A stretch of 64,000 nt of DNA from Macrophomina tecta (GCA_024180945.1 JAKSGN010000023.1:1302001-1366000); one strand, 5' to 3'. Counted from the first letter of the stretch, positions 33,992-46,139 are shown. The notes: generated by a model not told the origin, from the sequence alone. A program made the numbers and translations.

Positions 33992-34756
33992 TTATGTAAC
34001 GACCATTGACTGGTAATACAGTCTCACCTGATGTCGTACCAGTTGCTCACGGGACTGGAAGTGTCCATTATTGCAAACGCAGACCCCTTCAACGATGCCT
34101 TTGTCTCTATCAGCCCTCATCTCGCACCTCTCGTGCACAGAGTGCACGGTATTGCAGTCGGTACGACGAAGGAGCTCCCCTACTTTGTAATGTTGACCAC
34201 AGAAAATACACTTTCTGGCCGAAATGGGGAACTTTTCTGGCCATTTCCCAAGAAAGAAGAATTGATCAGGAATCACGAAGTCCCCTCGTTCTTCTCCCCA
34301 CTTTGCAAGCTCTGACTTATTAAAAGATAACAAAAATTCTAATGATTTTTTAGTTGAACACATGTTGTGCCAAAAGCGCATCATCTGGACGCGCTTTTGG
34401 TCGTCGAGCCTGAGGAATACACGTGCGATAGATTTTTCATATTTGCGACTCTGGGCCAGTTTCTCCAACAGTTGAGCACAAGTGTGAGCAGTTTGAGCGT
34501 CTAAAGCAACCGTGATTCCCGTAGATGTGAGCAGTCCAGCCATCTTTAGTAAGTCGTGCTCATTGAGATTTGCAAAAATTCTTCGCGCTTCAACGCTTCC
34601 GCGAGATGGAGATTTCGGTATAACGTTTCTTAGATTCATTGTAACCTCTTCTCTTAACCTGCCTATATTTATGTTTTTATAAGGCGGATTTCGGACCTCC
34701 TTTTCCACTAGTTCGTCGATCCAGTCCAATTCGGTAAGATTCTGATCATTCGTCAT
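33992..34756 (-). CDS. Hypothetical protein with C-terminal Cys/His (RING-like) cluster
   Basis: A single exon of 254 residues from ATG 34756. The N-terminal two-thirds is mixed alpha-helical with no known domain. The last 75 residues hold CIFCGQHY, then CNTVHSVHERC and GVCVCNNGH, a Cx2C ... Cx3Hx2HxxC ... CxC arrangement that could bind two zinc ions in a degenerate RING or PHD-like fold. RING proteins act as ubiquitin ligases, but the spacing is irregular, so this is inference. There are no neighbours on the same strand within 500 bases. The frame is long and uninterrupted. Confidence 0.6.
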   Translation of the reverse strand: MTNDQNLTELDWIDELVEKEVRNPPYKNINIGRLREEVTMNLRNVIPKSPSRGSVEARRIFANLNEHDLLKMAGLLTSTGITVALDAQTAHTCAQLLEKLAQSRKYEKSIARVFLRLDDQKRVQMMRFWHNMCSTKKSLEFLLSFNKSELAKWGEERGDFVIPDQFFFLGKWPEKFPISARKCIFCGQHYKVGELLRRTDCNTVHSVHERCEMRADRDKGIVEGVCVCNNGHFQSREQLVRHQVRLYYQSMVVT

Positions 34757-35298
34757 TGTGAAGAGTATGTTGCTCGAGCCAGTAACTACACGGATATCGA
34801 AATGATCAAGTTATATTGTGAATGGTGTACAATGCGAGACCCAAAAAGACTTTATATGACAAGGAGAAGGGATGACGAATACTATGTGTTAATTTTTTGA
34901 GCTGGACCGTATTGATAAATAACGGGATAACATCACTCGTAGTGTATGTTGCGATGCCTAACAGCTTCGGTGCAACGCCCCGGGGGGGGGGGAAGGGGGT
35001 TTAGTACTGGAAGTGAAAGATCCAATTTGATGAACAAAACAATGCCGGAAAATCAACATGACTTGGTGCTGCTGGTTGGCACTTAAGGACAGCTAATCTT
35101 AACTCCTCAATCTGCGTGACAAACCAACCGCTATTGCGGCGTTCTCCCTGGAAGCTGGGCGATGGCCGAAAACGATTATAAAGAAGAATAAGCTTTGCCG
35201 AAACGCTCCTTGGCTAATGGTTCCAGTAAAAGAAACCTGTAGCAAATAACAGATCATGTGCTGGCATATATAATTCCGAAGGAAAAAATAACGTGGGC
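34757..35298. other. No gene; G-rich tract
   Basis: Contains a G11 run at 34982-34992. Otherwise featureless upstream DNA. Confidence 0.5.
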
Positions 35299-36480
35299 TT
35301 AACCTGTCAAGAAGACGCCGTACTTGTCGTCAAGAACAAGTTGCGCGGCTGATGTGTCGAACATGTGATTCCGTGGCCCTACTATAGATTCATGGCTTCC
35401 AGACGAATGCTCTCCGTACATGTGCTGAATGAACGGTTGCACTCGCCGCGCCGATGCGTAGTCAACAATGTTGTCAATATACGCGGTCGCATTGCAGTAC
35501 TCATACCACATCGATTTCCTAAGCGTGCTGCAGGCCATTGTGGCCACTACTTTGTCAATTTCGGAAAACCTCGCAAGATTGACGACTACGCTTTCGTCAT
35601 CGCGCAAGCTCCGCACCGTATGATGAGACCGCAGTAGATGGGAAATTGCTCACTCTTCCGAGATTAGATCGGAATACAGCCTCTTCGTCTGCTCCCGGCC
35701 ATTATCCCACAAGTAGGTTGCGTCGCTCATAATCGACGAACGGTACATGTGAACAGCGGCGAATCCAGATACGAGGCATTGCAGGTGGTTCAAGCTGCCC
35801 CCGCAGATGAACATGAATGGTGCTGTGATAGCCGAGGCGTGTCTCTCTGGCAGGTCCTGGATATGTAGTCGGATACTGGCTTTTCCATCCTTCGTCTTCC
35901 CCAGCACCAGCGCATTGGTCCCTAACAGCAGATCTCGCCTGCAAGCTGAAAAAATGCGCAGCAAGCTGCTGAAGCAAGCTCCAGGATCGAGCTCGCCGTC
36001 TCCTGCACGACTGCCATCGACGTGCTCCTCTGCTTTCAGCCTTTCTCTGCAGCCGCTGCATGACCGGTACATCCGTTGCGCTCTTTCACGCGGCGTCTCC
36101 CACACGACGCCTGACTTCTCGAACGCTATTAAGATTTCCAGTATCTCCGTAGGGCTCCACTGGATCAGGAAGTCCCAGGCCTTTCCCACAACAGCATCAG
36201 CAGCCGTGAAGTAGGAAAATGCTCTCGGTCCAAAAATAACTGCACCGGTCCGGCTCATGCACTGCACGAGCTGCTTTGTGTTATGTAGCGCTCTTCGTAG
36301 AAACGCCTTCTGATCGAGGCGATGGTTTATCGACTGGAGCAACATTCTCGAAGAGAGAGAGTACGGGGTAGCCGAGCGGGTCTGACTGCGAGCACTCGTG
36401 GTGGCCCGTAGCAAGCGCCCGGCATCGATGACTGTAAGACAAGAGACGATGCTGTCTGCAATCTCTTGTGGGATGAGCAT
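35299..36480 (-). CDS. F-box-like protein
   Basis: Two exons, 36480-35654 and 35608-35299, joined across a 45-nt intron (GTGAGC..GAG). The join is in frame and gives about 378 residues. The start ATG is at 36480; the frame continues nine codons upstream only to a TTG. The first 25 residues, MLIPQEIADSIVSCLTVIDAG, fit a fungal F-box helix, which would link a target to the SCF ubiquitin ligase through Skp1. The rest includes a four-Cys region (YRSCSGCRERL, then GACFSSLLRIFSACRRD) and a hydrophobic FMFICGGSLNHLQCLVSGF. No known C-terminal target-binding domain is recognised. Intron 1 is short for the window but its frame is convincing. Confidence 0.6.
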
Positions 36481-37460
36481 CTTTACTGCGCGAATAGAGG
36501 TTTGCAAATTGCTCCACGTTAATGCAGTAGTTGGGATCTGTACGATAGTGATCGGCTAGAGCAATCTATATCAGCTTGGGAAGCGACATAATTTTTCGAA
36601 GTTTTAGTCGTGAGGGCAGAGTGCGAGTCACATTGGGCCCTTCGAGAGCCGCGATGTGACTCTATTTTAAATTTTTCTTGACTGCAGCAATATGATCTAG
36701 GCTTTAATGCTGTTTTAACATGCAAATCGGAATAATTATTCATTTCTCTTACTGTCGAACTATTTTCTGACCACCTCTGGTGTCGCATATCTCGGGTGCT
36801 TGTATGGAAACACGGGGAGTATCTATCCTGCACACTTCTGCCCCAGTTTCCCCACGTGGAGTGGATTAAATTCCATATTTTCGGCATGTCTTGATTCTAC
36901 CATCAATTGCAAGTGGATAATTCTCGAATATCGAATACGGCAACATTACCGCTCTTCAGTGCCTTTATGACGATTTGAGTAGATTTCTATTAATTTACTG
37001 GGTCTGTGGCCTTAAGCGACATGCAAGCTGCAGACTGTTGAGAGCCCGCTGCATCGACCATACAATAAACTTTAAAATATGCGACATGGCCTATTTCAGT
37101 TGCTAAGGGACAAAGAAACTGAATTTATGAAGCTGCAAGTAATGCGGGTAGATACGAGAGAGTAGATAACCATCGACATCAATTACAAGGTTCTATATGA
37201 AGTTTCAATGCAGGAGGAAAAAGAGGTTAGAAAAATAGTGGCAGGACTGGAATTATGTCGCGACAGGCGACATTTTTCTCGTCTACGTTAAATTCGCTGA
37301 TTTAATAGTGTTGCACACTTCCCAGAAATATGTTTATGCCTGTAAGTTAGTTCCCGCGCCGCAGCTATATAGGCTCGAGATCCTTCTAACCCGACTTTTG
37401 CTCACGACAGCTGTCTCACATCTCCATCACCAAGCTTATTACCACAACAACGTCTGGAGA
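36481..37460. other. Divergent intergenic region
   Basis: Upstream of both the F-box-like gene (minus) and the MFS gene (plus). A minus frame at 36519-36887 has no domain and poor coding character. A GTG-initiated extension upstream of the MFS start is not convincing. Confidence 0.45.
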
Positions 37461-39120
37461 ATGCCTCTCGCTGTCGATGATGAAAGAAAATCGGCCTGTC
37501 CCACCATTTGCTCCCCCCTAGACAAGGTTACTGTATCCACCACCATCGATCACGTCAGTAGTTCGCTAGAAGATTACTCAGTCAGCGATATCCAAGATTC
37601 GGTCGTCTCGGAATCTAGAGATGGCGGGGTGCAGCCAGCCAGCCGACTAAAGAACTATGCCGCAAACACATGTTTCGTCGTTTCCATGTCTCTGACTCAG
37701 CTGCTAGGGGAATATCTCATATCTGGATACAGCATCCTCCTTCCCTCGCTGCTTGATGAATTCTCTAATGCTGACGCTTCCACACTCTGGCTGGCGAGCG
37801 CTCTGACCATCGTCTCTGCCTCTGCCACCCTTCCGCTCTCCCGCGTCGTGGACATCTGCGGCGGCTATTTTGTCTTTCTTGCTGGCGCGTCTCTGGTCGC
37901 CGTTTGGACGCTCGTGTGTGCTTTTGCGCCCTCTCCGACCATCGTCATCCTCTCCAGAGCTATGCAGGGAGTAGGAGTCGCCGCGCTCCAGCCTGCAATT
38001 TTCTCGCTCATCGGCACGAGATGCCCCCCGGGCAAGCAGAGGAATCTGGCTCTCGGTATCTGCAGCGCAGCGGCGCCCTTGGGCTTCTTCATTGGCATCG
38101 CCGTGTCCGGCCTCGCCGTGACATATGCAACCTGGCGCGTGTACTTCTACGTCCCGGCTGGAATGAGTGCGCTCAGCATGGCGTTGATGCACATTTCTAC
38201 CCGGGATCGCAGCAATGCGGGTGCAGGCTCTCGCATTGGGCTTCGGATGGACTGGATGGGAGCCTTTGCAATAGCCGCAGGCCTGTTCTCGACTATGTAC
38301 GCCTTGGCCGTAGCTTCGCAGCTTCGGAACGGCTGGAAGTCCCCCCAGTTCGCTGTTGCGCTCGCGCTCGGAGTGCTTTTTTTGCTGCTCGCAGCGTTCG
38401 TCGAAATATACGTCGCTGCCTGTCCGCTGCTACCACCGGACTTCTTCAAGCCTAATTCAGTGCTCACATTCTGCTTCGCAGCTCTGTTCTTCTACGCAAC
38501 CTTTGGCGTCTTCTTGCTCTACTCGCCGCTCTAGTAAGGTTTGGAACTCCGCAGCAGCCCTGACCGAGTTGCTGATCAGTTTTAGTATGGCCAACATCAT
38601 GCGTGCGTCCGCTTTGGAGATGGTGGTGTGGAACGTCCCGTTCGCTGCCGGCGGCTGCGTCCTTGCATGCGTTGGGGGCCTGGTGTTCCATGCCCTTCCA
38701 ATCACGTACTTCATGCTTCTTTCTGGACTTGCATGGGTCTTAGCGCCGCTTTTGTTTGCGCTCGCGTCGCCGAGCGCATCATACTGGCATTTCGTTTTCC
38801 CGTCCATGATCTGCGCCACTCTCGGGATCGATATCACCTACACAGTGTCGACCGTTTTCTTCTCGGCGGTCCAGCCAGCGCATCACCAAGGTCTGGCTGG
38901 ATCGGTGTGCTCCGTGCTCCTCTACGTGGGAATGAGCTTCTCGGTCGGCGTGGCTGAGACTGTGAGGAAGACGATGGAGTCAAGCGGCAGCACGGAGCTG
39001 GATAGCTACAGGGCTGCTTTCTTCTACGCTGCAGGCTCGGCGGGCATCGGGTTCTGCCTGTGTTTGTGGGGCGTACGGATACCAAAGGTAGATCAGTTCT
39101 TGGCGGAAAGATCTTCTTGA
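37461..39120 (+). CDS. MFS transporter, DHA2 (14-spanner) family
   Basis: Two exons, 37461-38533 and 38586-39120, with a 52-nt GTAAGG..TTTTAG intron. The join restores LLYSPLYMANIMRASALEM and gives 535 residues. ATG 37461 is chosen because the open frame upstream starts only at GTG. A hydrophilic N-terminus of about 70 residues is followed by multiple membrane helices: SLTQLLGEYLISGYSILLP, the inter-helix motif LSRVVDICGGYFVFLAGA, RAMQGVGVAALQPAIFSLIG, and motif-C-like APLGFFIGIAVSGLAV. The pattern suits DHA2 drug:proton antiporters, which export toxic or self-made metabolites at the plasma membrane. No biosynthetic genes are adjacent, so the substrate is unknown. Intact. Confidence 0.88.
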
Positions 39121-39461
39121 GGAAATCTATGATTAACTGTACCGATGCTGTTGAATCACGTCCAAAGCGTTTTCAGACCGAGCTCCTTGGAAATTAAGTT
39201 ACTCAAGAGTGAGGCCTATTAACAACTGCGTTATTTTCACTCTTTCATTCTTTTTTTCTTTTTTTCTTTTTTCCTTTTTTTTTCTTCTTATATCCACGTC
39301 GGTCCGTTAGAATCTACCAAAACAGCCACTGGATAATTTGCTTGCGCTGTCTCTAATCTGTGTACTATATCGAACGCGAAGCCACCTTTGGAACCCTTGG
39401 TTTCGAAGAAGCAGATAATCGGGTCAGTCCATCCGTCTCATTTCTCCACTCTCCATCGCGC

Positions 39462-40085
39462 TCAGGTGAACTCGAGAAGCTTTAATAGAATGCTAACATT
39501 ACTGTTGCCCTCTCGCGGCATGTCAATAGAAATGTCTCTGTTATTACAGCTGTGCCAACGATCTCGATACCGTCTGTCTGAGACTTTGTACTCTATAAGG
39601 GTGCCAAAGCAATTGGGGAATTCTGACATTCGACAAGTCGGCTCACGCACGCGGACCTCGACGACGAGCTTTCTCAGGCCTGCCAAAACATTGATCCCTT
39701 CGCAAACACTTTGGATAATGGCCTTGATAATATTGGTAGAAGCTATGATAGATTGCTGCTCATTCATATATTGCGAGGTATTCCTAATATCGAAGCTGAG
39801 TCGAAGGGTCTGCAAGTAGCGATATTCTAGTGGGGATAGGCTTGCCGATGATAGTCGCGCGTTTTGAAGGGCCAGCGCTGGCGACCATATGTCCACCTGC
39901 TGGGATCTGAAGAAAGTCTGAACAATCTCCGTATGCACCTGTCTATTGACAAGCAAGAGGCTCTTTGGAATGGATAATGCTCTCGTATATAAAGAACCGC
40001 GGTGCCAGTACGAATTAAAAGAGTCTGGAATAACTAGCGTGTATATCTGAATCCTCAACTCTATTGGCAGATAGAATAAGCTCAT
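39462..40085 (-). CDS. 2EXR/F-box-like fungal protein
   Basis: A single exon of 207 residues from ATG 40085. It starts MSLFYLPIELRIQIYTLVIP, the LPxELRxxIY signature of fungal 2EXR or F-box-like proteins. It continues SIPKSLLLVNRQVHTEIVQTFF, the second conserved helix (LLxVNRQxxxE), then YLQTLRLSFDIR. These proteins are a large, fast-evolving family of unknown function. The length is at the short end, with no downstream exon evident. Confidence 0.7.
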   Translation of the reverse strand: MSLFYLPIELRIQIYTLVIPDSFNSYWHRGSLYTRALSIPKSLLLVNRQVHTEIVQTFFRSQQVDIWSPALALQNARLSSASLSPLEYRYLQTLRLSFDIRNTSQYMNEQQSIIASTNIIKAIIQSVCEGINVLAGLRKLVVEVRVREPTCRMSEFPNCFGTLIEYKVSDRRYRDRWHSCNNRDISIDMPREGNSNVSILLKLLEFT

Positions 40086-40520
40086 TACTTAGGAAATGAA
40101 AGTACGAAAAATGGCACTCGCCCCGAGAACGCTAAGAAGAGTTGCCTTCATAGTACAATATAAGGCACAAAGTCTTACCTGGCATTTTTAATATTGGTTT
40201 ATAATTATCGTTTTATCGGTAAAGATAGTTAGAAGTAAGCGAAACCCAGCTTTACGTCAGCGTCTAATATCAAATGGAGATGCAAAACCTTCCGTTCTTA
40301 AGTTGTTAAGGGTGTTTCAGAACCTGCAACACGCGAGAGCTATTATACAAAGCAGGAAATATCACTGTATGAAATATAGACAGTCGGTAAGCAAGCCACA
40401 GTATGGACTCCCTGTACGATTCAACTAGCTACTATCTTTAAAATGAACTGTTAAGAGGACATAGATTTTTTTTAGACAGTTTCCCTAGCAAAGCGACAAA
40501 CTAGAGATCTGATCGAATGC

Positions 40521-40622
40521 ACAGTCACCTATAAGAAGTTAATGGCCACCTGGCTCGTGCGCCAGCATCCTTCTTACTTTCTCACAGCCAGTAAGACATC
40601 AGAGGCACTTGTCACCGTCTAA
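40521..40622 (+). repeat. Half copy of the MITE found at 51897
   Basis: About 100 bases match 51899-52000 with roughly nine changes, running from ACAGTCACCTA through the GGCCACCTGGCTCGTGCGCC core to CCGTCTAA. The other, inverted end of the MITE is not found downstream, so this copy is truncated. Confidence 0.8.
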
Positions 40623-41161
40623 CTGTCGGACCGACGGCGCCGCACTGTCGTACATGCTAGGTGGATGGTCAGGAACGAAGCGACCGGACGGAACGTACCT
40701 CGACGGACCAGCGGAAAGATGGAAGGCTGACATAGCAACGGTCAAGGCAACGGCGGCATTTGTGATCGCGACAGGACTACTGCGGGCAGTCACTGAGTAG
40801 TGAAGATAAGAGAGCCACCATAGAGGCTGAGATTTGGCCAGTTGCCACGCCGCTACAGGGACTGGCAGCACTTAGGAAGATGTCCTGATGATTGGCCAGA
40901 CGTAGGCTTGGAAAACCCACGGCTCGAGCAAGGAGAGTGTTTCTTTCTACTTCTTCTACCTCAGCGTTCTCTCCGCTCTTTTCTTCGTATCCCTTGTTTT
41001 TTTTTTTTTTTTTTCCTGCTTTTGATAACCTTAAATAGCGTGGTTTTCCCCTGTTTTGTTCCTGAGAGTGAGGGCTTTGAATGAACCGGGAGTTAATGTA
41101 GGTAAACGTCTGCTCAGTGTTAGTTCTTCCCTATGGCCCGTAGAGGCCGACGAGGTGTATG

Positions 41162-41162
<1 letters not shown>

Positions 41163-41197
<35 letters not shown>

Positions 41198-41199
41198 AA
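41163..41199. repeat. (ATC)n microsatellite
   Basis: Eleven to twelve units. Preceded by GGTGTATGA, the same lead-in as at 59965. Confidence 0.93.
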
Positions 41200-41913
41200 T
41201 CTACTATATTCTGCCCACAGTAAAGCTCCCTGCCCATTTTCCTTCCATTTACTTACACTCTCCCAGTAAAACCTAAGCGGGTTTCTTATGAATAGTATTC
41301 AGTCTTTAAACAATTCGTTGAAAGGGGAAGAAACAACCTATACAATCTTAGCGTACAATGTAGCACTTTTCACACCCGCGTAGCGAAATACACACATGTC
41401 AGGCCACACATATGTGGTTTACCAATACGGGAAAAGGTTTAGCAATTATTCGGCTATTCTACATGACTTGTGCTCGCAAACGCTCGGTGCTTTCGGCGCT
41501 TACAGGTATTCTCTCAAATTGTTAAGGAATGAATCTCAGCACATCCGACTCAGCGTCCTTACTACTGACCCTACCCCGCACTGTTCTCAGGACTGCCTGT
41601 AGGATTGAACCTTTCTGATTTTTTGCTATTGCAGAATTACCTGTGCGTTTCCAGCGGCATCCACACTCGGTCACTGCGCTATAGCATATCTCAGATACTA
41701 GTTCCCGTTTTTTAATTATCTTTGACACATATATCCCCCCTCTCATTGCATATCTAATCCAATATATTGTCTTTGTAGGAGGCCATTGCATCGGCCAGGG
41801 TGACTATTATGCATAACAGAAGTAAGACTATTCTTCCAGTCACTAATCGTACTAAGTTGTGCGCTAGATGCGTTGCACACTTGCTAGAATTACTGGAAAG
41901 CCTGCAACATAGC

Positions 41914-43482
41914 TTAATTAACTAAGAAATGTTCTAGACTGGCTTTGGACCATGAGAACCACCATGATAATGTCCCACTGAGAGGGGCTGACGTCCAGTC
42001 CTCTGCTGTCTTCGTGTTATCCTCTGCAAGAAAAACTTGTCGTACTTTACTCAGCGAGCCTCCTTGCCAGTACATGAATCTATGCTCTTTGAAAATAGCA
42101 AGCTCCTCAGTCGCCATATCAATTCGCCATTGACCCAAAGCCTTGACTGCCCCGTCATGATACGTAAGCATGACCCCTAATATGGAGCGATCGTTGCTTC
42201 TAATATCGAGGCAGAGTCGGATTGACGATAAGTTATTGAGCTCAGCCTCCGAATAGAACCATTCGTAACCGGGTGCACCGGGAGGGCTGCTGAACGGCGG
42301 CGGCCAAGGCGGGTCTTCGAGAGGATGCTCTCCAGTTTTCGTAGTACAGAACGCAGCAAAGTAGACATTCCTCTCTGGCGACATTTCACCGAGGTTATTG
42401 TAGCAAAGGCCAGAAACGCCAATTTCAGTTTTATTCCGAAGCTCGTGGAAGATATACGCGTGATGGTAGTTTCGAGGCACGTAGGGGCCGAGTGTGTGGT
42501 AGTTCCCAGAACTCATTTGAACCTATAATTCATTAACTTGTGAACATTGGAGCATGTTTCGACAATACGTACAATAAGGACCGCTCGTGAATTATTTGGA
42601 CCGATACGAACCCAAACGCGGGAGATGCATTCTGCTTTCTGGAACGGTAGAAATGAGTATACTTGAGTTGAATGCTCGTCCAAATGGGCCAATGAATGCG
42701 CCTCAAGGTGCGAAGGAGTGACGGAGTGAAGGGCAGCGAGTGCGATGATACCGCCATAATTGTAGACGATCGCAATTCCAGCAGGTTTCCTGGTCAAATC
42801 CACATATCTCAAACATAACCGGTCCTTAGAATTGATCTGAGGACAGAAAACACGATGAGGCCTGACTATCGGGGGATTTGGCGTATCCCAGAAAACAGTC
42901 GACTGTGCGGTAGATTCCGCGATACCGCTAACAAGAAGAGGCTGAAGATGATTAGAGATGACAGCATAAATATTGGACCGACCTTACTTTGAGACGAATC
43001 TGGAGTTTTCCAGACGACTTTCCGTATACTTGGTACCAAAGTGCATTTTTGTGGCGCCGTGCCTCTTCCTGTGATGATTCTAGAAATTGTATGTCTATGA
43101 CGCCAAGCTCGCCATAGCAAATCACGACTTTCTCCAGCCGATCTCGCCGTCCCGGCCTACTATACAGCCCAGAAATGTATGTGACACCGCCGACTCGCAG
43201 TTGTGAGATTTCAACACGGTCATCCCAACCGAACGTATGAAGTCTTGAATGCAGATTAGATTCCGGGGCCCGGAGGTAACTAAGCAGCCGCGAGCTTTCG
43301 GCTAAGACTGTTATGGGGGATTGAAACCGGTCGGGCCAGACGTATCCCGAGATTCGAAGGAGAAGCTCATTAGGCAAACGAGAGAGGTTCTTGAGAAGAT
43401 CTGGATGGCTTGGATTCTGAATCGGGTGCCGTGTGCTGTGAACAAGATACTGAATCGAGGAGAAAGATGTCTCGAACATGTT
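41914..43482 (-). CDS. F-box-like protein, three exons
   Basis: Exons 43482-42988, 42941-42573 and 42522-41914. Both introns (46 and 50 nt; GTAAGG..CAG with CTAAT branch, GTACGT..TAG) keep frame, giving 490 residues. ATG 43482 is used because the frame upstream opens only at TTG. Residues about 35-55 carry LSRLPNELLLRISGYVW, an F-box. After the linker come HSRLHTFGWDDRVEISQLRV, RVWVRIGPNN, then RNYHHAYIFHELRNKTEIGVSGLCYN and WRIDMATEELAIF. This looks like a family of long fungal F-box proteins of unknown target. The gene appears intact and is the second F-box gene within 8 kb. Confidence 0.75.
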
Positions 43483-44602
43483 TTTTTCCCGTTGCCGTTT
43501 ACAGCGATTGCTCAAGTGGAAGTCCGGAGTCAAAGAAGCGCACAATTGCACCAGGTCTTTTATAAAAGACTCCCCTGCTGCATCACGCTTCAAAAGAGTA
43601 TAGCAGTCTTGATGAACTCCAAATGCCCGGGGGGGACTATCGAATGAAGGAGAAACACGTGACGAAATGTCGCATGGTTCTAGTGGCTGCAACCCTGTTC
43701 GAGTCGAACGCGCCAGGGAAGCTTTGTCGTGCGTTACTTACAGCTTTTAGTATTTGGGCGCATGCTTATTACACGGGTATCCGCTTACCCACTCGTGCAA
43801 TTTCATCTCGGTGTATAGCCCTCCAGCACAGAGAGCAACCATGGTGTTTAGTGACAGCTTGTTCCATAAGCCAGCTTCTCAGGCGGTTGCGGAAAGACTA
43901 GACTAGGTGAGAATGCCAGGACGGCAGGGATCAGATTGTGAAGTCCGAGTGTGTGTGCTTGTGTGTGTGTTTGGGGCGGCGCGGCGGAAGTTAGGCAAGA
44001 GCCTAGGAAGCCATCCGAGGGGGGAGAAAGAACAAATAGGAATCCAAGTTATGTATTATCCGAGAAGTATGTGCGTCTGTTTCGCAGATCTGGACCAACC
44101 GGAACTTGTGGCGAATGTAGAACATGCAAGGATGGACTAATCGAATATCCTGCAGCATGCAGGAAAAGATGACGTATTGGGCGTCTAATACCGGCATTTG
44201 ACTGGCTTACCGGAAAAAGCACTAGCGACAAACTGGCCCGTTTGCCGCAATTCGCTTAAGATAAGACGGCCAAGACAAAGTAATCATCTAAAACACCTAT
44301 GGAGGATCACAATCCTTGCTCTGACCTAGCAACAACATCCTTTTTGTTCCCTATGATCAGTTTATCCGTCGAATGGTGAGAACCGAGTTTCGACTTGCAT
44401 TATCACGCATGCCCTAAGTGACAACTCGTTTTCCTATCGTGGCACGGAGGTATTAAGTAGATCAAGAGGCTGTGAAAAGTACAGGGATAAGCGAAGCCAC
44501 AGCGCAGTGCTGAATAATTGCAGTAGCTTCGTATCGCAGATACAGTTATAAGGATTGCCGTTCTCTGGGGGGAATGGCGACTTCCTCGATCCAGCCATCA
44601 TA
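43483..44602. other. No recognisable gene
   Basis: Upstream region of two divergent genes. Contains a short GTGTGT stretch at 43948-43970. No convincing coding frame. Confidence 0.45.
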
Positions 44603-45608
44603 ATGTCAGCTATTTCCCAAAATCCAGACCTCTTTCGACTCTACAATAACGCTCGAGCGCATGGAGCACACGAGCATGCGGCTGCCACTTTCTTTAATCA
44701 TCTTTTCCAGAATTATATTTTCCAGGGAAAGTATTGGTTCATCGACACTCAGATTCCGCCGTCGGATCTTGCTCCTCATCGCAAGGTCGATATGGCGGTA
44801 AAGTACTTCGAGAATGGCTCTTGGAATCCAGTTGTGCTTTGCTTTGCTGAGATCAAGCGAGACAATGCGCCACCCTCGGAGATCGACAATGTGGAAGAAC
44901 AGGCATTTCACGCATGTGAAAGTTACTGTCATCGGGAGACAGCTCCTTTCGTCTACGCTATGACGACTATCGGGCCTTTTGCAAGATTCTTCCAATACCG
45001 CTACGGCAATGATCACTTCGACGCTCTCTTACCAGGTGACCCGCCGGCCGATGCTTCAAGACGTTACTACATAGATCCTGCTTCAGACGCTGGATGGGGA
45101 TATTGGCTTCGGGCATTCGAGACTATGAAGCAACTACCTCCAAAGGTCCCAGTTGAGGGACAGACAGCTCCAACAACTTATCTCGGAAGCCTTATAGGGG
45201 GGTCTGCTGCTGGATCTACAGCAGGACCTGTCGCGAGGCCTGTCGCTCAACAAATAAGGTGAACCAAGCGTATAATGATAAGTGGTCGTTCTAATAGATC
45301 ATAGTCCGAGCTTGCAAGAAATGGCTATTTTTCATAATCCCCGTCCTGACTGCATCACGTTCAGCATTCCTCACGGCAGGCAAGTAAGCAGTTCAAATGT
45401 GGGCCAACGTATGCTAACATAAAACAGATCATTTTACATGAGACCTGGCTGGTTTCGATTCGAGGGGAATTACTACTCTTGGAATGGACAGCGACTAGAC
45501 CAAGTTCAAGATCGCCCTCCAGAAGACGTGGAAATCCTCTTCGTTCCAGAGCGAGAACGTTTTATACTTGTCTCAGCATTGAACAATTGGAAAAAGATTG
45601 AAAAGTAA
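44603..45608 (+). CDS. Fungal orphan protein with a probable GC-AG intron
   Basis: Three exons by frame: 44603-45258, 45305-45379 and 45428-45608, 303 residues. The first intron is GTGAAC..TAG (46 nt). The second must start at GC: CAG|GCAAGT at 45380 is the GC-donor consensus, with GCTAAC branch and CAG at 45427. The nearby GT at 45384 gives the wrong frame. The N-terminal 150 residues (FNHLFQNYIFQGKYWFIDTQ, MAVKYFENGSWNPVVLCFAEIKRDN) have a strand-E-x-K pattern weakly like PD-(D/E)xK nuclease folds. The C-terminus is aromatic-rich (YMRPGWFRFEGNYYSWNG). No family name can be given. The PD-(D/E)xK suggestion is speculative. Confidence 0.62.
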
Positions 45609-45907
45609 AGAGCACTGAACACAATCCCTATCTCTACCTACGTTACTCTACCTTATCGATATCACCAACTCGTCTCTCGGCTACTGTCTCCCTTCGGAAT
45701 TTTGATTGCTCTCTTTTTCCATTTTTTCGAAATTTCGGCGCTCAGTGTTCTTGAAGCCCATTCTCAATTAACTGAATGCTTGATGGGAAAAAGTGTTTTA
45801 TTCCCTTTATCAGAAGCCTAAGCATAGCTTGAGTTTGTATGACAGAGCTTTTTTTTTTTTTTTTTCTGGGTTTCGCGCCCGTGCCCCGGTTGTTTCGTGC
45901 GTGCGTT

Positions 45908-45912
<5 letters not shown>

Positions 45913-45955
<43 letters not shown>
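45913..45955. repeat. (GT)n dinucleotide microsatellite
   Basis: About 20 units. Long Val/Cys or His/Thr frames through it are artefacts. A T18 run precedes it at 45850-45867. Confidence 0.95.
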
Positions 45956-45956
<1 letters not shown>

Positions 45957-46139
45957 TTCGATCAGGAGAGGAGAGGAGAAGGGAAGTGGGTGGAGGGGGA
46001 GTGGTCGTCTTGCCTCGTTGCTTTGTTGTCTGATCGTCTCCAATTTTCGCGTTCTTATCCTTACCCGCGGAGGCTGCGCCGTAACAGCGAGGAAAGCAGG
46101 CTCGATTAAGAGGGTGAAGGACGAGCTGACAGTCACCTC

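Noticed and set aside
37308..37460. N-terminal extension of the MFS transporter
   Set aside because: It begins at GTG, not ATG. A good ATG at 37461 gives a normal hydrophilic N-terminus for the family.
41031..41237. Asp-rich 68-codon frame
   Set aside because: The Asp run is the ATC microsatellite read on the minus strand. Nothing else supports a gene.
42981..42984. Use of the GTCGGT donor for intron 1 of the F-box gene at 41914
   Set aside because: It can be made in frame with the TTAG acceptor, but GTAAGG at 42987 with CAG at 42942 is also in frame, has a better donor and a CTAAT branch.
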